A stretch of DNA of 64,000 bases from DATHZQ01 sp965216945 (GCA_965216945.1 CBDCGU010000003.1:1488001-1552000), one strand, 5' to 3'. Positions 27,501-38,405 are shown, numbered from the stretch's first letter. Numbers and translations: made by a program. The notes: generated by a model from the sequence alone, not told the origin.

Positions 27501-28637
27501 GTGGACCCGAAGCAGGCCGTCCAGGGGCGATTCGATGGGGTGGAGGACGAACTGCGTGCGCTGTCGACCTGGATGTACGAGAACCCGGAGACGGCGTACG
27601 AGGAGCACCAGGCGTCAGCCAAGCTCGTCGACTTCCTCCGCCGCCAGGGATTTGCCGTCGAATACCCGGCGTGGGGGCTCGACACCGCCTTCGATGCCAC
27701 CGTCGGCGAGGGCCCGGAGGTCGTGATCTGTGCCGAGTACGACGCGCTGCCCGAGGTGGGCCATGCCTGCGGCCACAACATCATCGCCGCCGCAGCAGCC
27801 GGCGCCGGCGCCGGACTGGCCGGAGTCGCCGAGGAGCTCGGAGTGCGGGTACGGGTCCTGGGTACGCCGGCAGAGGAGGCCCACGGCGGCAAGGTCGACC
27901 TCATCGACGCCGGAGCATTCGAAACCGCCACGGCGGCGATGATGATCCATCCCTCTCCGGACGACATGCTCGATCCGGGAGCACTGGCCGTCGCCCATAT
28001 CGACGTCGAGTTCCGGGGCAAGGAGTCCCATGCCGCATATGCGCCGCAGCTCGGCATCAACGCTCTCGACGCCGCCGTACAGGCCTACAACAACGTCTCG
28101 ATGCTCCGCCAGAAGATGCTGCCGACTGACCGAGTGCACGGTGTCATCACCTACGGCGGCGCCGCCCCCAACGTCATTCCCGCATTCACCTCGATGGCCT
28201 GGTACGTGCGGGCAACCACGATGGAGCGGATGGACGAGCTCGAGGAACAGGTCGAGGCATGCTTCGCTGCAGCGGCGCAGGCCACCGGTTGCAGCCACGA
28301 GGTGAAGGCCCGTGGCCACACGTACGAGAACCTCCTGCCCAACTCCGTGATGGTCGAGCTGTACGGGGCCAACAGCGAGACGCTGGGCCGCCCCATGCCC
28401 CGCTCCGAAGGTGAGATGGCAGGATCGACCGACATGGGCAATGTCAGCCAGATCGTCCCTTCCATCCACCCCATGCTCAGCATCAACTGCTCTCCCGCCG
28501 TGAACCACCAGAAGGAGTTCGCCGCCCACACGGTGACGCCCGATGGCGAGAAGGCCATCCGCGACGGTGCGCTGGCAATGGCCTGGACGGTGGTCGACCT
28601 CGCCGTGACCCAGAGATGGGACGAGCTGAGCATCTGA
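27501..28637 (+). CDS. M20-family amidohydrolase/peptidase
   Basis: The 378-residue cytoplasmic metallohydrolase belongs to the AbgB/carboxypeptidase G2-like branch of M20. Metal-site motifs include ICAEYDALPEVGHACGHN and GTPAEEAHGGK; the dimerisation domain contains FRGKESHAAYAPQLGINALDAAV. Such enzymes cleave amide or dipeptide bonds; the substrate is not determined. GTG start at 27501. Divergent to the AhpD-like gene and convergent with the acyl-CoA synthetase gene. Confidence 0.88.
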   Translation: MDPKQAVQGRFDGVEDELRALSTWMYENPETAYEEHQASAKLVDFLRRQGFAVEYPAWGLDTAFDATVGEGPEVVICAEYDALPEVGHACGHNIIAAAAAGAGAGLAGVAEELGVRVRVLGTPAEEAHGGKVDLIDAGAFETATAAMMIHPSPDDMLDPGALAVAHIDVEFRGKESHAAYAPQLGINALDAAVQAYNNVSMLRQKMLPTDRVHGVITYGGAAPNVIPAFTSMAWYVRATTMERMDELEEQVEACFAAAAQATGCSHEVKARGHTYENLLPNSVMVELYGANSETLGRPMPRSEGEMAGSTDMGNVSQIVPSIHPMLSINCSPAVNHQKEFAAHTVTPDGEKAIRDGALAMAWTVVDLAVTQRWDELSI

Positions 28638-28740
28638 CGGGGGCGACCGTCGAACCCGCAAGTGGGGTCACAGGGTGGGGCTGTGCCGTGCCCGGCCCGG
28701 CGAACGGGCGTCGGGATTCGGAGGTGCGGCGTCCGAGACC

Positions 28741-30357
28741 TCATTCCCTCATGAGCAGATCGCCGTACTCGGTGCGAACGACCTTCTTGTCGAACTTGCC
28801 GGTGCCGGTCTTGGGGATGGCGTCGATGAAGAGGATGCGGTCCGGTTGCCACCACTTGGCGATCCGCTCCTCGAGGAATCGGTGGAGTTCCTCCTCCGAC
28901 ACCGCAGAGCCCTTCGTGCGCACGACGACGGCGATGGGACGTTCCTGCCACTTGACGTGCTTGACGCCGACGACGGCCGCCTCGGCCACCTCGGGGTGGG
29001 CCATCAACTCGTTCTCGAGATCGATCGACGAGATCCACTCCCCACCGGACTTGATGACGTCCTTCGCCCGATCGGTGATACGGATGTAGCCCTCGGGGGT
29101 GATCTTGCAGACGTCGCCAGTCCGCATCCAACCGTCGACGAACGACTGCGGCGTGCGCGGATCCTCGTAATACTCGGCGGCGATCCAGGGTCCGCGGATC
29201 AACAGCTCGCCGAACGCCTCCCCGTCGTGAGGCAGGGCCTCGCCGGCCTCGTCGACGATCTTCACCTCGAGCCCGGGAACCGGGATGCCCGCCGTCTCGA
29301 GCACGTCGAGCTGGCGCTCGAAGTCCCACTCCTCCATCTCGGGTTTGAGCACGGCGACCGAAGCGACGGGATTCGTCTCCGTCATGCCCCAGCCCTGCAT
29401 CACCCGTATGCCGCGATTCTTCCAATACCACTCGATCATCGCCCGCGGCACCGCCGAGCCGCCGCAGAGAAACCGTGTGATCGAGCCGATGTCGACCTGC
29501 GGATGCTCAGCCAGGTAGTGCTGGATACCCAGCCACACCGTCGGCACTCCCGCCGAGAACGTCACCCTCTCCTGCTCGAACAGCCGGACGAGGCCCTCCG
29601 GTGACAGGTCCGGGCCGGGGTAGGTGATCTTGGCGCCCGCCACCGTCGCCTCGAAGGGATACCCCCAAGCCGCCGCATGGAACATCGGCACCACCGGGAG
29701 CAAGTTGTCCGACGCTGTGATCGGCAGCATCGCCAGGTTGCTGATCGTGTGCATGTACGTCGACCGCTGCGTGTAGGCAACACCCTTCGGATTGCCGGTC
29801 GTGCCGGATGTGTAGCAAAACATCATCGGCGAACGCTCGTCCAGCCCCGGCCACTCCTGTACGGGCTCGACGCCGGCGAGAAGATCCTCGTAGAACAACA
29901 CGTTGGGCAGCGACGTCTCGTGGACATGGTCACCAAGCACGACAAACGCCTCGACCGTCTCGAGCTGGTCGGCGACGGCTTCCAGGAGGTCGACGAGGCC
30001 CGGGTCCACGAAGATCACCTTGTCGCGGCCGTGGTTGACGATGTACACGAGCTGGTCGGCGAACAGCCGGATGTTCAGCGTGTGGCAGATGCGGCCGGTG
30101 TTGGCGGTCGCCCAGTAGAGCTCGTGGTGGCGAACGTTGTTCCAAGCAAAGGTGCCGACGACATCGCCAACTCCGACCCCCAGCTCGTCGAACACGGCGG
30201 CCAGGCGCCGGATGCGGTCGTCGGTCTCCGCATACGTCTGGCGTCGCAATGACAGGTCCGACTCGACCGACACGATCTCCTGATTCGGGAACAGGCGCAC
30301 GGCGCGGTCGTACAGAGTCGACAGCAACAGGGGGAAGTCATCCATCATGTGCGGCAT
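28741..30357 (-). CDS. long-chain fatty acid-CoA ligase-like enzyme
   Basis: The 538-residue AMP-forming synthetase has the P-loop CYTSGTTGNPKGV, the A5 motif QGWGMTETNP, the A7/A8 region DGWMRTGDVCKITPEGYIRITDRAKDVIKSGGEWIS and the catalytic lysine segment IPKTGTGKFDKK. It activates a carboxylate to acyl-AMP and then acyl-CoA; the A8 variant and length suit medium/long-chain acids. GAGGAG lies 9 nt before ATG 30357. It is divergent to the YbaK gene. Confidence 0.92.
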   Translation of the reverse strand: MPHMMDDFPLLLSTLYDRAVRLFPNQEIVSVESDLSLRRQTYAETDDRIRRLAAVFDELGVGVGDVVGTFAWNNVRHHELYWATANTGRICHTLNIRLFADQLVYIVNHGRDKVIFVDPGLVDLLEAVADQLETVEAFVVLGDHVHETSLPNVLFYEDLLAGVEPVQEWPGLDERSPMMFCYTSGTTGNPKGVAYTQRSTYMHTISNLAMLPITASDNLLPVVPMFHAAAWGYPFEATVAGAKITYPGPDLSPEGLVRLFEQERVTFSAGVPTVWLGIQHYLAEHPQVDIGSITRFLCGGSAVPRAMIEWYWKNRGIRVMQGWGMTETNPVASVAVLKPEMEEWDFERQLDVLETAGIPVPGLEVKIVDEAGEALPHDGEAFGELLIRGPWIAAEYYEDPRTPQSFVDGWMRTGDVCKITPEGYIRITDRAKDVIKSGGEWISSIDLENELMAHPEVAEAAVVGVKHVKWQERPIAVVVRTKGSAVSEEELHRFLEERIAKWWQPDRILFIDAIPKTGTGKFDKKVVRTEYGDLLMRE

Positions 30358-30418
30358 CGGCCAGCGCTCCTCGGCGTCGCTTATCGAGACGATATCGGAC
30401 CGAAACTACCGTTGTCGC

Positions 30419-30889
30419 ATGGCGACGAAGACCAACGCCATCCGCCGGATCGAAAGCGCCGGAGTCGTCCACGAGGTGCGCCGCTACGAGATCGCCATGA
30501 AGGAGTTCTCCGCGACCGCGGTGGCTGCGCTCATCGGGATGGACCCGGCGCAGGTCTTCAAGACCCTGGTCGCCGCCGAGGCCGACGTCACGGTGTTCGC
30601 CGTGGTGGCGAGTGACGCCGAGCTCGACCTGAAGGCACTGGCCCGTGCCGCCGAAGTTCGCCGCCTCGAGCTCGTCGCCGTGCAGCGGCTGGAACGGCTG
30701 ACGGGCTACCGCCGCGGCGGCGTGACGGCGCTCGGCGCCAAACGGGCTTTTCCCGTGTTCCTGGACGCAACCGCCCTCGACCATGAGTGGATCGGGGTTT
30801 CGGCAGGACGGAAGGGGCTCCAGGTGGTGCTCGCCCCCGAGGACTACATCGCCTTGACCGACGCAACGGTTGTCGAGCTACAGCGGTGA
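30419..30889 (+). CDS. YbaK/EbsC-family aminoacyl-tRNA deacylase
   Basis: The 156-residue protein fits the Cys-tRNA(Pro) deacylase family, which hydrolyses misacylated tRNA. Features are TNAIRRIESAGVVHEVRRYE, the lysine segment DPAQVFKTLVAAE (the family's catalytic Lys) and a Gly-rich GYRRGGVTALGAKRAFPVFLD. ATG 30419 gives the typical N-terminus. It overlaps the convergent tetR gene by 12 bp. Confidence 0.9.
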   Translation: MATKTNAIRRIESAGVVHEVRRYEIAMKEFSATAVAALIGMDPAQVFKTLVAAEADVTVFAVVASDAELDLKALARAAEVRRLELVAVQRLERLTGYRRGGVTALGAKRAFPVFLDATALDHEWIGVSAGRKGLQVVLAPEDYIALTDATVVELQR

Positions 30890-31495
30890 TGTGGCGCCGA
30901 GGCCGTGCTGGAGGAACCCCAGCCGAGCCTGCAGCACCCGCTCGGCCACCTCGGGCGAGTATCCGAGCACCAGCACGTGGTCGACGGCGCCCACGAGGAG
31001 GTCGGCGACCATCTGGTGGAGGAGCTCGGGATCGCCCGGTGGGAACAGACCCGACTCGATACCCAAGGCGCATTGACGAGCCAGCTCCTCGTTGGCCGGC
31101 CAGAGCACTCGCCACATGCGGTCGCGCACATCTGACGGGAGCTCGCGGCCGACGAAGAAGAGCACGAACGCCAGGTCGATGTTGCGTCCGAGCATGAGGA
31201 AGGCGGCGCGGTAGACGCCTTCGACCCGCTCGACGGGACTACCCGGAGGGATGCCGGCCACGGCCGATTTCAGCAACGGCGGCACGCGGTCCTCGACCAG
31301 TGCGAGGAAGAGCTCCTCCTTGTTCGGGAAGTACTCATAGAGGGTCGTCCTGCCGACGCTCGCCAGACTGGCGACATCGGTCAGGCTCGTACCCGAGAAC
31401 CCGTTGGCGACGAAAAGCTTGAACGCAGCATCGAGCAGCGCAGTGCGCGTCAGTTCCTTGTGTTCTGCGATGTTGCTCGCACGAATGCGTGGCAC
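30878..31495 (-). CDS. TetR-family transcriptional regulator
   Basis: The 205-residue protein has an N-terminal TetR helix-turn-helix (LTRTALLDAAFKLFVANGFSGTSLTDVASLASVGRTTLYEYFPNKEELFLALV; key words SLTDVASLASVGRTTLYEYF) and a C-terminal all-helical ligand domain. GTG 31495 follows GAGGGGG; GTG 31507 is an alternative. Effector and targets are unknown; the nearby acyl-CoA synthetase is a possible target. It is divergent to purA. Confidence 0.88.
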   Translation of the reverse strand: MPRIRASNIAEHKELTRTALLDAAFKLFVANGFSGTSLTDVASLASVGRTTLYEYFPNKEELFLALVEDRVPPLLKSAVAGIPPGSPVERVEGVYRAAFLMLGRNIDLAFVLFFVGRELPSDVRDRMWRVLWPANEELARQCALGIESGLFPPGDPELLHQMVADLLVGAVDHVLVLGYSPEVAERVLQARLGFLQHGLGATSPL

Positions 31496-31646
31496 GGCGT
31501 GTGCCACCCCCTCATTCCCAGCATGTCCCCCCTTCTGCCATGGAGTGTACAGAAGCGGAAGCACACACGGCGGTCCGAAATGACCGGTTCGTCGCCACGA
31601 GGTCCCGGTCCTACACTCGCCGCGTCCGGCCCGGAGAAAAGGAACG

Positions 31647-32920
<1,274 letters not shown>

Positions 32921-32929
32921 AGGGCGCCG

Positions 32930-34180
32930 GTGAAGGTTCTCTTGCTCGGTGGTGGCGGCCGGGAGCACGCCATGGGCTGGAAGCTGGCTCAGAGCCCGAG
33001 TCTGGAGTCGTTGGTGAGCATGCCCGGAAATCCCGGCTTGGCCGAGTTCGGCACGGTGGTTCCGGACGGAGACCCCACCAACACCGCGGCGGTCGCCGCC
33101 TACGCCGATGCACACGAGATCGACCTGGTCGTCGTCGGGCCGGAAGCCCCGCTGGCAGCCGGAGTCGCCGACGCCCTCGAAGAAGCCGCAATACCCGTCT
33201 TCGGTCCCGTGCAGGCGGCGGCACGGCTCGAGTCGTCGAAGTCCTTCGCCAAGCGCATCATGCAACACGCCGGTGTACCCACCGCCAGATCTGCGACGTT
33301 CGACGACGGAACCGCGGCCACCGCACACCTCAGGACAGTGGACCCGCCCTATGTCGTGAAGGCCGATGGGCTCGCCGCCGGCAAGGGGGTACTGGTCACC
33401 GAGGATCTCGACGCCGCGGTTGCCTGGGTGGAGCGATGTCTCGGCGGCGGGTTCGGCGAGGCGGGCGCCACGGTGCTGATCGAGGACTACCTGGACGGGC
33501 GCGAGGTGTCGGTGTTCGCCATCTGCGACGGATCGGTGGCAGTTCCCCTCGCCCCCGCCCGTGACTACAAGCGTCTCGGTGACCATGACGCCGGCCCCAA
33601 CACGGGAGGCATGGGGAGCTTCTCCCCCGTCGCAGACCTGCCGCACGACCTCGTGCCGTGGACCATCGAGCACGTCGTCGCCCCCGTCATGTCGGCGATG
33701 GCGGACACGGGGATCCCCTACCGCGGTTTCCTCTACGCCGGGCTGGTCCTCACCGCCTCCGGCCCGCAGGTGCTCGAGTTCAATTGCCGGCTGGGCGATC
33801 CCGAGACCCAGGCGGTGCTTCCCCGTCTCGAAGACGACCTGCTCGAACTGCTGACGTCCGCCGCCCACGGCGAGCTGGCCCGTACGGGATTGTCCTGGTC
33901 GCCGAGCGCCGCCGTGAACGTCGTTCTCGCGTCGCGGAGCTACCCGGAGGCACCGGAGAAGGGAAAGACGATCACCGGCGTCGAAGCGGCCGCCGAGACC
34001 GCACTGGTATTCCACGCAGGAACCAGAACCGGACCGAAAGGTCTGGTGACGTCCGGCGGCCGCGTGCTCAACGTCGTCGGTCGCGGGCCGTCGGTCGAAG
34101 ATGCCCGCACCGCCGCATACGAGGCAGCCGCCAAGATCGAGTTCGACGGCAAGACCAACAGAACGGACATCGGTGCCTGA
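32930..34180 (+). CDS. purD: phosphoribosylamine-glycine ligase PurD
   Basis: The 416-residue ATP-grasp enzyme makes glycinamide ribonucleotide. Motifs: MKVLLLGGGGREHAMGWKLAQS, the PEAPLAAGVAD segment, ESSKSFAKRIMQHAGVPTA, and the signature RDYKRLGDHDAGPNTGGMGS. GTG start at 32930, 9 nt after the purA stop. It is followed by purE. Confidence 0.96.
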   Translation: MKVLLLGGGGREHAMGWKLAQSPSLESLVSMPGNPGLAEFGTVVPDGDPTNTAAVAAYADAHEIDLVVVGPEAPLAAGVADALEEAAIPVFGPVQAAARLESSKSFAKRIMQHAGVPTARSATFDDGTAATAHLRTVDPPYVVKADGLAAGKGVLVTEDLDAAVAWVERCLGGGFGEAGATVLIEDYLDGREVSVFAICDGSVAVPLAPARDYKRLGDHDAGPNTGGMGSFSPVADLPHDLVPWTIEHVVAPVMSAMADTGIPYRGFLYAGLVLTASGPQVLEFNCRLGDPETQAVLPRLEDDLLELLTSAAHGELARTGLSWSPSAAVNVVLASRSYPEAPEKGKTITGVEAAAETALVFHAGTRTGPKGLVTSGGRVLNVVGRGPSVEDARTAAYEAAAKIEFDGKTNRTDIGA

Positions 34181-34219
34181 AGGGCACCGCACCGACGGCA
34201 CCGAAGGAGGCCACTGCAA

Positions 34220-34666
34220 ATGAAGGTTGCGATCCTGATGGGCTCGGTCAAGGACGCCGATCTCATGCGTCCCGCCGCAGACGTGCTCGAGGAGTTTGGA
34301 GTGGACCACGAGACGCACGTGATGTCGGCCCATCGCACCCCGGAACGCGTCGCCGAGTTCACCAGATCGGCACGCCGCGACGGCTACGGCGTCATCATCT
34401 GCGGCGCCGGAAAGGCCGCACACCTTGCAGGAGCGGTAGCCGCCAACTCGACACTTCCGGTGATCGGCGTTCCCATCGCTGCAGGCAAGCTCGGGGGTCT
34501 CGACGCCCTGCTGTCGACCGTGCAGATGCCGACCGGAATCCCGGTGGCCACCGTTGCCGTCGACTCGGCGGCCAACGCCGCCTACCTGGCGGTGAGCATC
34601 CTGTCGCTGACCAACGCCCAACTCGCCGAAGGGCTCGCCGCCTACCGGACACGACTCGCAGAATGA
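34220..34666 (+). CDS. purE: N5-carboxyaminoimidazole ribonucleotide mutase PurE
   Basis: The 148-residue class I-like PurE begins AILMGSVKDADLMRPAADVL, has the SAHRTPERV active-site loop, and GAGKAAHLAGAVAANSTLPVIGVP. AGGAGG precedes ATG 34220. No purK is nearby; it may lie elsewhere. Overlaps purB by 4 bp (ATGA). Confidence 0.93.
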   Translation: MKVAILMGSVKDADLMRPAADVLEEFGVDHETHVMSAHRTPERVAEFTRSARRDGYGVIICGAGKAAHLAGAVAANSTLPVIGVPIAAGKLGGLDALLSTVQMPTGIPVATVAVDSAANAAYLAVSILSLTNAQLAEGLAAYRTRLAE

Positions 34667-35955
34667 TCGAGAGGTACAGCCTTCCCGAGATGACGGCGCT
34701 GTGGAACGAAGCCCACAAGCTCGCCGTCTGGAAGGAGGTCGAGACACTCGTCGTCGAGGCCTGGGTCGCGGAGGGCACAGCCCCGTCGACTGCGGCGGAC
34801 GCTCTCCGCCGGGCGCCGGAGGTGGACGTCGAGACGTGGAAGGCCCGGGAACGTGTCACGAACCACGACGTCGCCGCCTTCGTCGACGTCCTCGCTGCGT
34901 CCGTCGACACAGGTGGCGAGTGGGTCCATCACGGGCTGACGTCCTCCGACGTGCTCGACACCGCCCTGGGCACCATCCTCCGTGATGCCGCCGATCTGCT
35001 GATTCGCCGCATCGAAGACCTCACCGCCGTCGTGGAACGCCGCGCCGTCGAGCATCGGGAGACCCTCATGGTGGGCCGAACGCACGGCATCTGGGCCGAG
35101 CCGACGACGTTCGGCCTCAAGCTGGCCAATTGGGCCTTCGAGCTGCGCCGCGATCGCACACGCCTGGCGCGGGCCAGAGATGCGGTCGCCGTGGGCAAGA
35201 TCTCCGGAGCAGTCGGCACCTATGCCCACACGCCACCGACGATCGAGGCATTCGTGTGTGATCGGCTCGCCATTGGCGTCGAGCCGGCCTCGTCCCAGAT
35301 CACCCACCGTGACCGGCACGCCGAGTACCTCTCCACGCTGGCCCTCGTCGGCTCGACGCTGGAGCGCTTCGCCACCGAGATCCGACACCTGCAGCGCAGC
35401 GAGGTCGGCGAGGTGCTGGAGTCTTTCGGCGGCGGACAAAAGGGCTCGTCGGCCATGCCGCACAAACGCAATCCCATCGCCTCGGAGAACCTGACCGGCG
35501 TCGCCCGCCTGCTCCGGGGCTACGCCGGCGCCGGACTGGAGAACGTCGCCCTGTGGCACGAGCGCGACATCTCCCACTCGTCCGTCGAGCGGGTCGCACT
35601 CCCCGATGCCTCGATCCTCCTCGACTACGCCCTCGACCGAATGACCCGCCTCGTCGGCGATCTGGTCGTGAACACCGACCGCATGGCGGCCAACGTGGCG
35701 GCGACGCAGGGCCTCATCTTCTCCCAGGCCGTGCTGCTCGCCCTCGTCGAGACCGGCATGACGCGCGACGACGCCTACCGGATCGTGCAACGCAACGCCA
35801 TGACGGCGTGGGAACAGGGCATCCCGCTTCGAGAGCTCCTCGCCGAGGATCCCGACGTCGCGCTGCCGGCCGGCGACCTCGCAGCCTGCTTCTCGCCGGA
35901 CCGCTACCTGCGCAACATCGACGTCGTGTTCGACCGCCTCGAAGGCGCAGGCTGA
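34663..35955 (+). CDS. purB: adenylosuccinate lyase PurB
   Basis: The 430-residue fumarase/aspartase-superfamily lyase acts twice in purine synthesis. Motifs: VHHGLTSSDVLDTAL, VGRTHGIWAEPTTFGLK and the signature GSSAMPHKRNPIASENLTG. ATG 34663 overlaps the purE stop. Its last ~75 bp recur in degenerate form at 38110-38190, on the far side of the TIR-domain gene. Confidence 0.96.
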   Translation: MIERYSLPEMTALWNEAHKLAVWKEVETLVVEAWVAEGTAPSTAADALRRAPEVDVETWKARERVTNHDVAAFVDVLAASVDTGGEWVHHGLTSSDVLDTALGTILRDAADLLIRRIEDLTAVVERRAVEHRETLMVGRTHGIWAEPTTFGLKLANWAFELRRDRTRLARARDAVAVGKISGAVGTYAHTPPTIEAFVCDRLAIGVEPASSQITHRDRHAEYLSTLALVGSTLERFATEIRHLQRSEVGEVLESFGGGQKGSSAMPHKRNPIASENLTGVARLLRGYAGAGLENVALWHERDISHSSVERVALPDASILLDYALDRMTRLVGDLVVNTDRMAANVAATQGLIFSQAVLLALVETGMTRDDAYRIVQRNAMTAWEQGIPLRELLAEDPDVALPAGDLAACFSPDRYLRNIDVVFDRLEGAG

Positions 35956-36045
35956 ACGAGCGAGTATCCCTCGTACCAGGGCATTGGTCAGGGGGCTGCC
36001 CGGCGGCCTCGCGGAAGGTGCGTGTCACACGTCGGAGTCCGGCCC
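35881..36045 (+). repeat. purB 3'-end direct repeat, copy A
   Basis: The end of purB and ~90 bp past it align with 38110-38273. The first 60 bp match at 55 positions, and the 19-mer GGCTGAACGAGCGAGTATC spanning the stop codon is identical. Beyond it, similarity is patchy. From 36046 to 36250 no gene is seen. Confidence 0.75.
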
Positions 36046-36250
36046 CTGGCTCGCATGTCGCCGGTCACCGCCCCAGACGGTCTCCGAGAACCTCGCCGAT
36101 ACCGAGCGTCCTGTTCCAGCGCCAGTGACCGCCCGCCCGTGCTTTGAAGAATCCGAGCTCTCCGAGCTCCGGCTCGGTCAAGTGGCTATGGAGCGCCTCG
36201 TCGGCGATCCTCGAATCCCGCAGGATCGAGCTGGGATGCGGTCTCGTCGA

Positions 36251-37837
36251 TCACGAAACGAGCTCGGTGGCTTCGTCCCACAGGGCAGCGATCTGCCCGT
36301 TCAGCACTCTCACAAGGTCGTTGGCGGTTCCGACGCGCTCGTTCCAAGCGCCGATCAGCTCGATCCACGGATCTGACGCCCGGAACTCTCGGCATTCTTC
36401 GTCCGCAGGATCGCTCGACAGATCACTTTCCTGCAGGGCTATGAGGTCCGATGCGGGCTCGAGCGCAGATTCGAGAGCGGCTGCCCATTCGAAGCCGGTT
36501 GCGTAGATCTCTCTGTACGTCGGGCGGTTGTCTCGCCCTTCGAGCGATCGAAGCGGCTCTTCCGATTCGGATGCGATCAACTCGGTCGCAGCAAACGACT
36601 CCTGGGCCAGGTGCGGGTCGCACGAGTTCAACGCGGCGATGAGGCTGTTCAGCGGGTCGACGAGGGAGCCTCCGACATCGGCGACCTCTTGTGCGGCCGT
36701 CAGCACTGGCTCCATGTCGAGAAGGAACTCGAGCAGCTCGGCGAGTTGGGCCTCGTTCTCGGCTGGAAAGAAGCGGCCGTCGACGACACGCACGATCGAT
36801 TGCAGCGCGGATAGCTCTTCGGGGTCGGTGATGCCAAGGCCGATGAGGTCGACCTTCACGGTGAATCCCTCGAGCGCTCCGAGTTCCTCCCATCGTCTGC
36901 TCAACGCTTCCTCGAAGTCATCGGAGCAGAAGTGATCGCCCGCCGATGTCACGACGATGATCTGCCGGATACGGTCTGGTCCGCCGAACTTCTCCGGGTC
37001 GGAGAAGTCGCTCGTTGCAGCGACGACGGCCTCCGCCAGGGGGAAGCCGTCTCCGTCATACGTGACGTCTTGCAGTGCGTTCGAGATCACGTCGGAGGCA
37101 TTTCTTTGGGGTGCAACCAACAGCTCGCTGTTCCGTGGGCACCCGCTGCCCACCCGCAACCCGATGTGGTCGCCCGATCTCACCCCCACCGTGTTGCGCA
37201 CGTGATCAGCGGCTGCCTTCAGCTTCTGGACCTCGGATCCATCCTCACCGGGAAAGGTCTGCAGCATCTCTGACGAGCCATCGAAGACGATCTGGGTATT
37301 CACGAATGACGCCGCGGGAGCAGACCGCAGCCAAAGGAACCCGGCAAGGGCAAGGACCGCGACCGCACCTGCAACGGGTACCGGCCAGCGGCGGGAGGCG
37401 CGAAGACCCAGCTTGGCGAGCAGCTCAGATACGTCACGGTCGAGGTCGTCGTAGCCGATGCGATACGCCTGTCGCTTCCCCAGCGAGGACAAGTCGTCAG
37501 GCAACTCTGGCGGCGGCCACGTCGCATCGCCGATGACCACGGGCACGAGCTTGGCGCCGGCGTCCTGGCCCGCAACGATCTCTCTGCGGACCCAGTCGTC
37601 CTCCCCGTGGAGGCGGCTCGCTTCCCGAGACCACTCGTCGCCGACGACGATCAAGACGACGTCGCCCCGTTCCAACGCAGAGTCCAACGCCAGCTCGAAG
37701 TCCTCTCCCGGGGCGATGTCTCGCGTGTCCATGAAGACGCGCTGCGCACCGACCCGGCGTGCAATCTCTGCGCGCAATAATCCCGCGATCTCGCGGTCGC
37801 CTCGCCGGTAGCTGATGAAGACTCGAGGGGTCGCCAT
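36251..37837 (-). CDS. TIR domain-transmembrane-VWA-like protein
   Basis: The 528-residue protein has an N-terminal TIR domain (residues ~4-140; RVFISYRRGDREIAGLL, RVFMDTRDIAPGEDFELALDSAL). DDWVRREIVAG aligns with the WVHKEI region of SARM1, making Glu86 the candidate NADase residue. A single membrane segment lies at ~153-171 after RRWPVP, and a von Willebrand A-like domain at ~180-370 (TQIVFDGSSEM, IIVVTSAGDHF). The MIDAS site is degenerate: DGSSE replaces DxSxS and FPLAEA lacks the Thr. The helical C-terminus is unassigned. GGAGGA 5 nt before ATG 37837 fixes the start. Predicted topology is TIR inside, VWA outside. It is flanked by the purB-end repeats. Confidence 0.85.
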   Translation of the reverse strand: MATPRVFISYRRGDREIAGLLRAEIARRVGAQRVFMDTRDIAPGEDFELALDSALERGDVVLIVVGDEWSREASRLHGEDDWVRREIVAGQDAGAKLVPVVIGDATWPPPELPDDLSSLGKRQAYRIGYDDLDRDVSELLAKLGLRASRRWPVPVAGAVAVLALAGFLWLRSAPAASFVNTQIVFDGSSEMLQTFPGEDGSEVQKLKAAADHVRNTVGVRSGDHIGLRVGSGCPRNSELLVAPQRNASDVISNALQDVTYDGDGFPLAEAVVAATSDFSDPEKFGGPDRIRQIIVVTSAGDHFCSDDFEEALSRRWEELGALEGFTVKVDLIGLGITDPEELSALQSIVRVVDGRFFPAENEAQLAELLEFLLDMEPVLTAAQEVADVGGSLVDPLNSLIAALNSCDPHLAQESFAATELIASESEEPLRSLEGRDNRPTYREIYATGFEWAAALESALEPASDLIALQESDLSSDPADEECREFRASDPWIELIGAWNERVGTANDLVRVLNGQIAALWDEATELVS

Positions 37838-38106
37838 TGTCCTCCGTCGCCGTGGCTCTGCAGATACGATGCGCTCGGCGCACGCAAGATACCAAAATCG
37901 GCGGCGCGGCTCTTTGTCGGAAAGGGGACCGTCATCACGGGCTCGCACGTCGCCGATCAGCGTGCCCAGTCGTGCGGGCTCCGGGTATTCGTCGGCGGTG
38001 ACGACGATCACTCCGCCCGACAGCCCGACCCGAGGCGCAGGCTCCGCCTGGTCATCCACCGGCCGCTTCGATGGCCTCGACGCAGCGCTCCGGTAGCCCC
38101 TCGGAG
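37838..38106. other. intergenic region upstream of TIR gene
   Basis: About 270 bp with no gene I can support. The open frame extending the TIR gene upstream to 38059 lacks family sequence, and its start is worse than ATG 37837. Confidence 0.5.
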
Positions 38107-38190
38107 GTAGCAGCCCGCTTCTCGCCGGACCGCCACCTGTGCAACATCGACCTCGCGTTCGACCGCCTCCAAGCCGGAGCCGTTGGCTGA
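38107..38190 (+). pseudogene. purB 3'-end remnant
   Basis: The frame VAARFSPDRHLCNIDLAFDRLQAGAVG and stop corresponds to the PurB C-terminus LAACFSPDRYLRNIDVVFDRLEGAG. It has no start or upstream purB sequence. Confidence 0.75.
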
Positions 38191-38273
38191 ACGAGCGAGT
38201 ATCGTGAGGACCAGGGGAATGGCCACGGGGCTGCTCGGCGGCCGCGCGGATGGTGTGCGTTGCACGTTGGAGC
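38110..38273 (+). repeat. purB 3'-end direct repeat, copy B
   Basis: Second copy of the 35881-36045 repeat, 2,229 bp downstream. The identical 19-mer is at 38185-38203. From 38274 to 38405 only the upstream region of the sulfotransferase gene is seen. Confidence 0.75.
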
Positions 38274-38405
38274 CCGGTGCGGGCTTCGGACGGTGCAGTG
38301 CATCACGCCCAACGGCATCATCCTTCCAGCCGCCTGCCCAATCCCCACACAATCGAGGCGACGGGCGAGTCCGCTACCCACCCGCCCCAGCCGCTAGGGG
38401 GAAGA

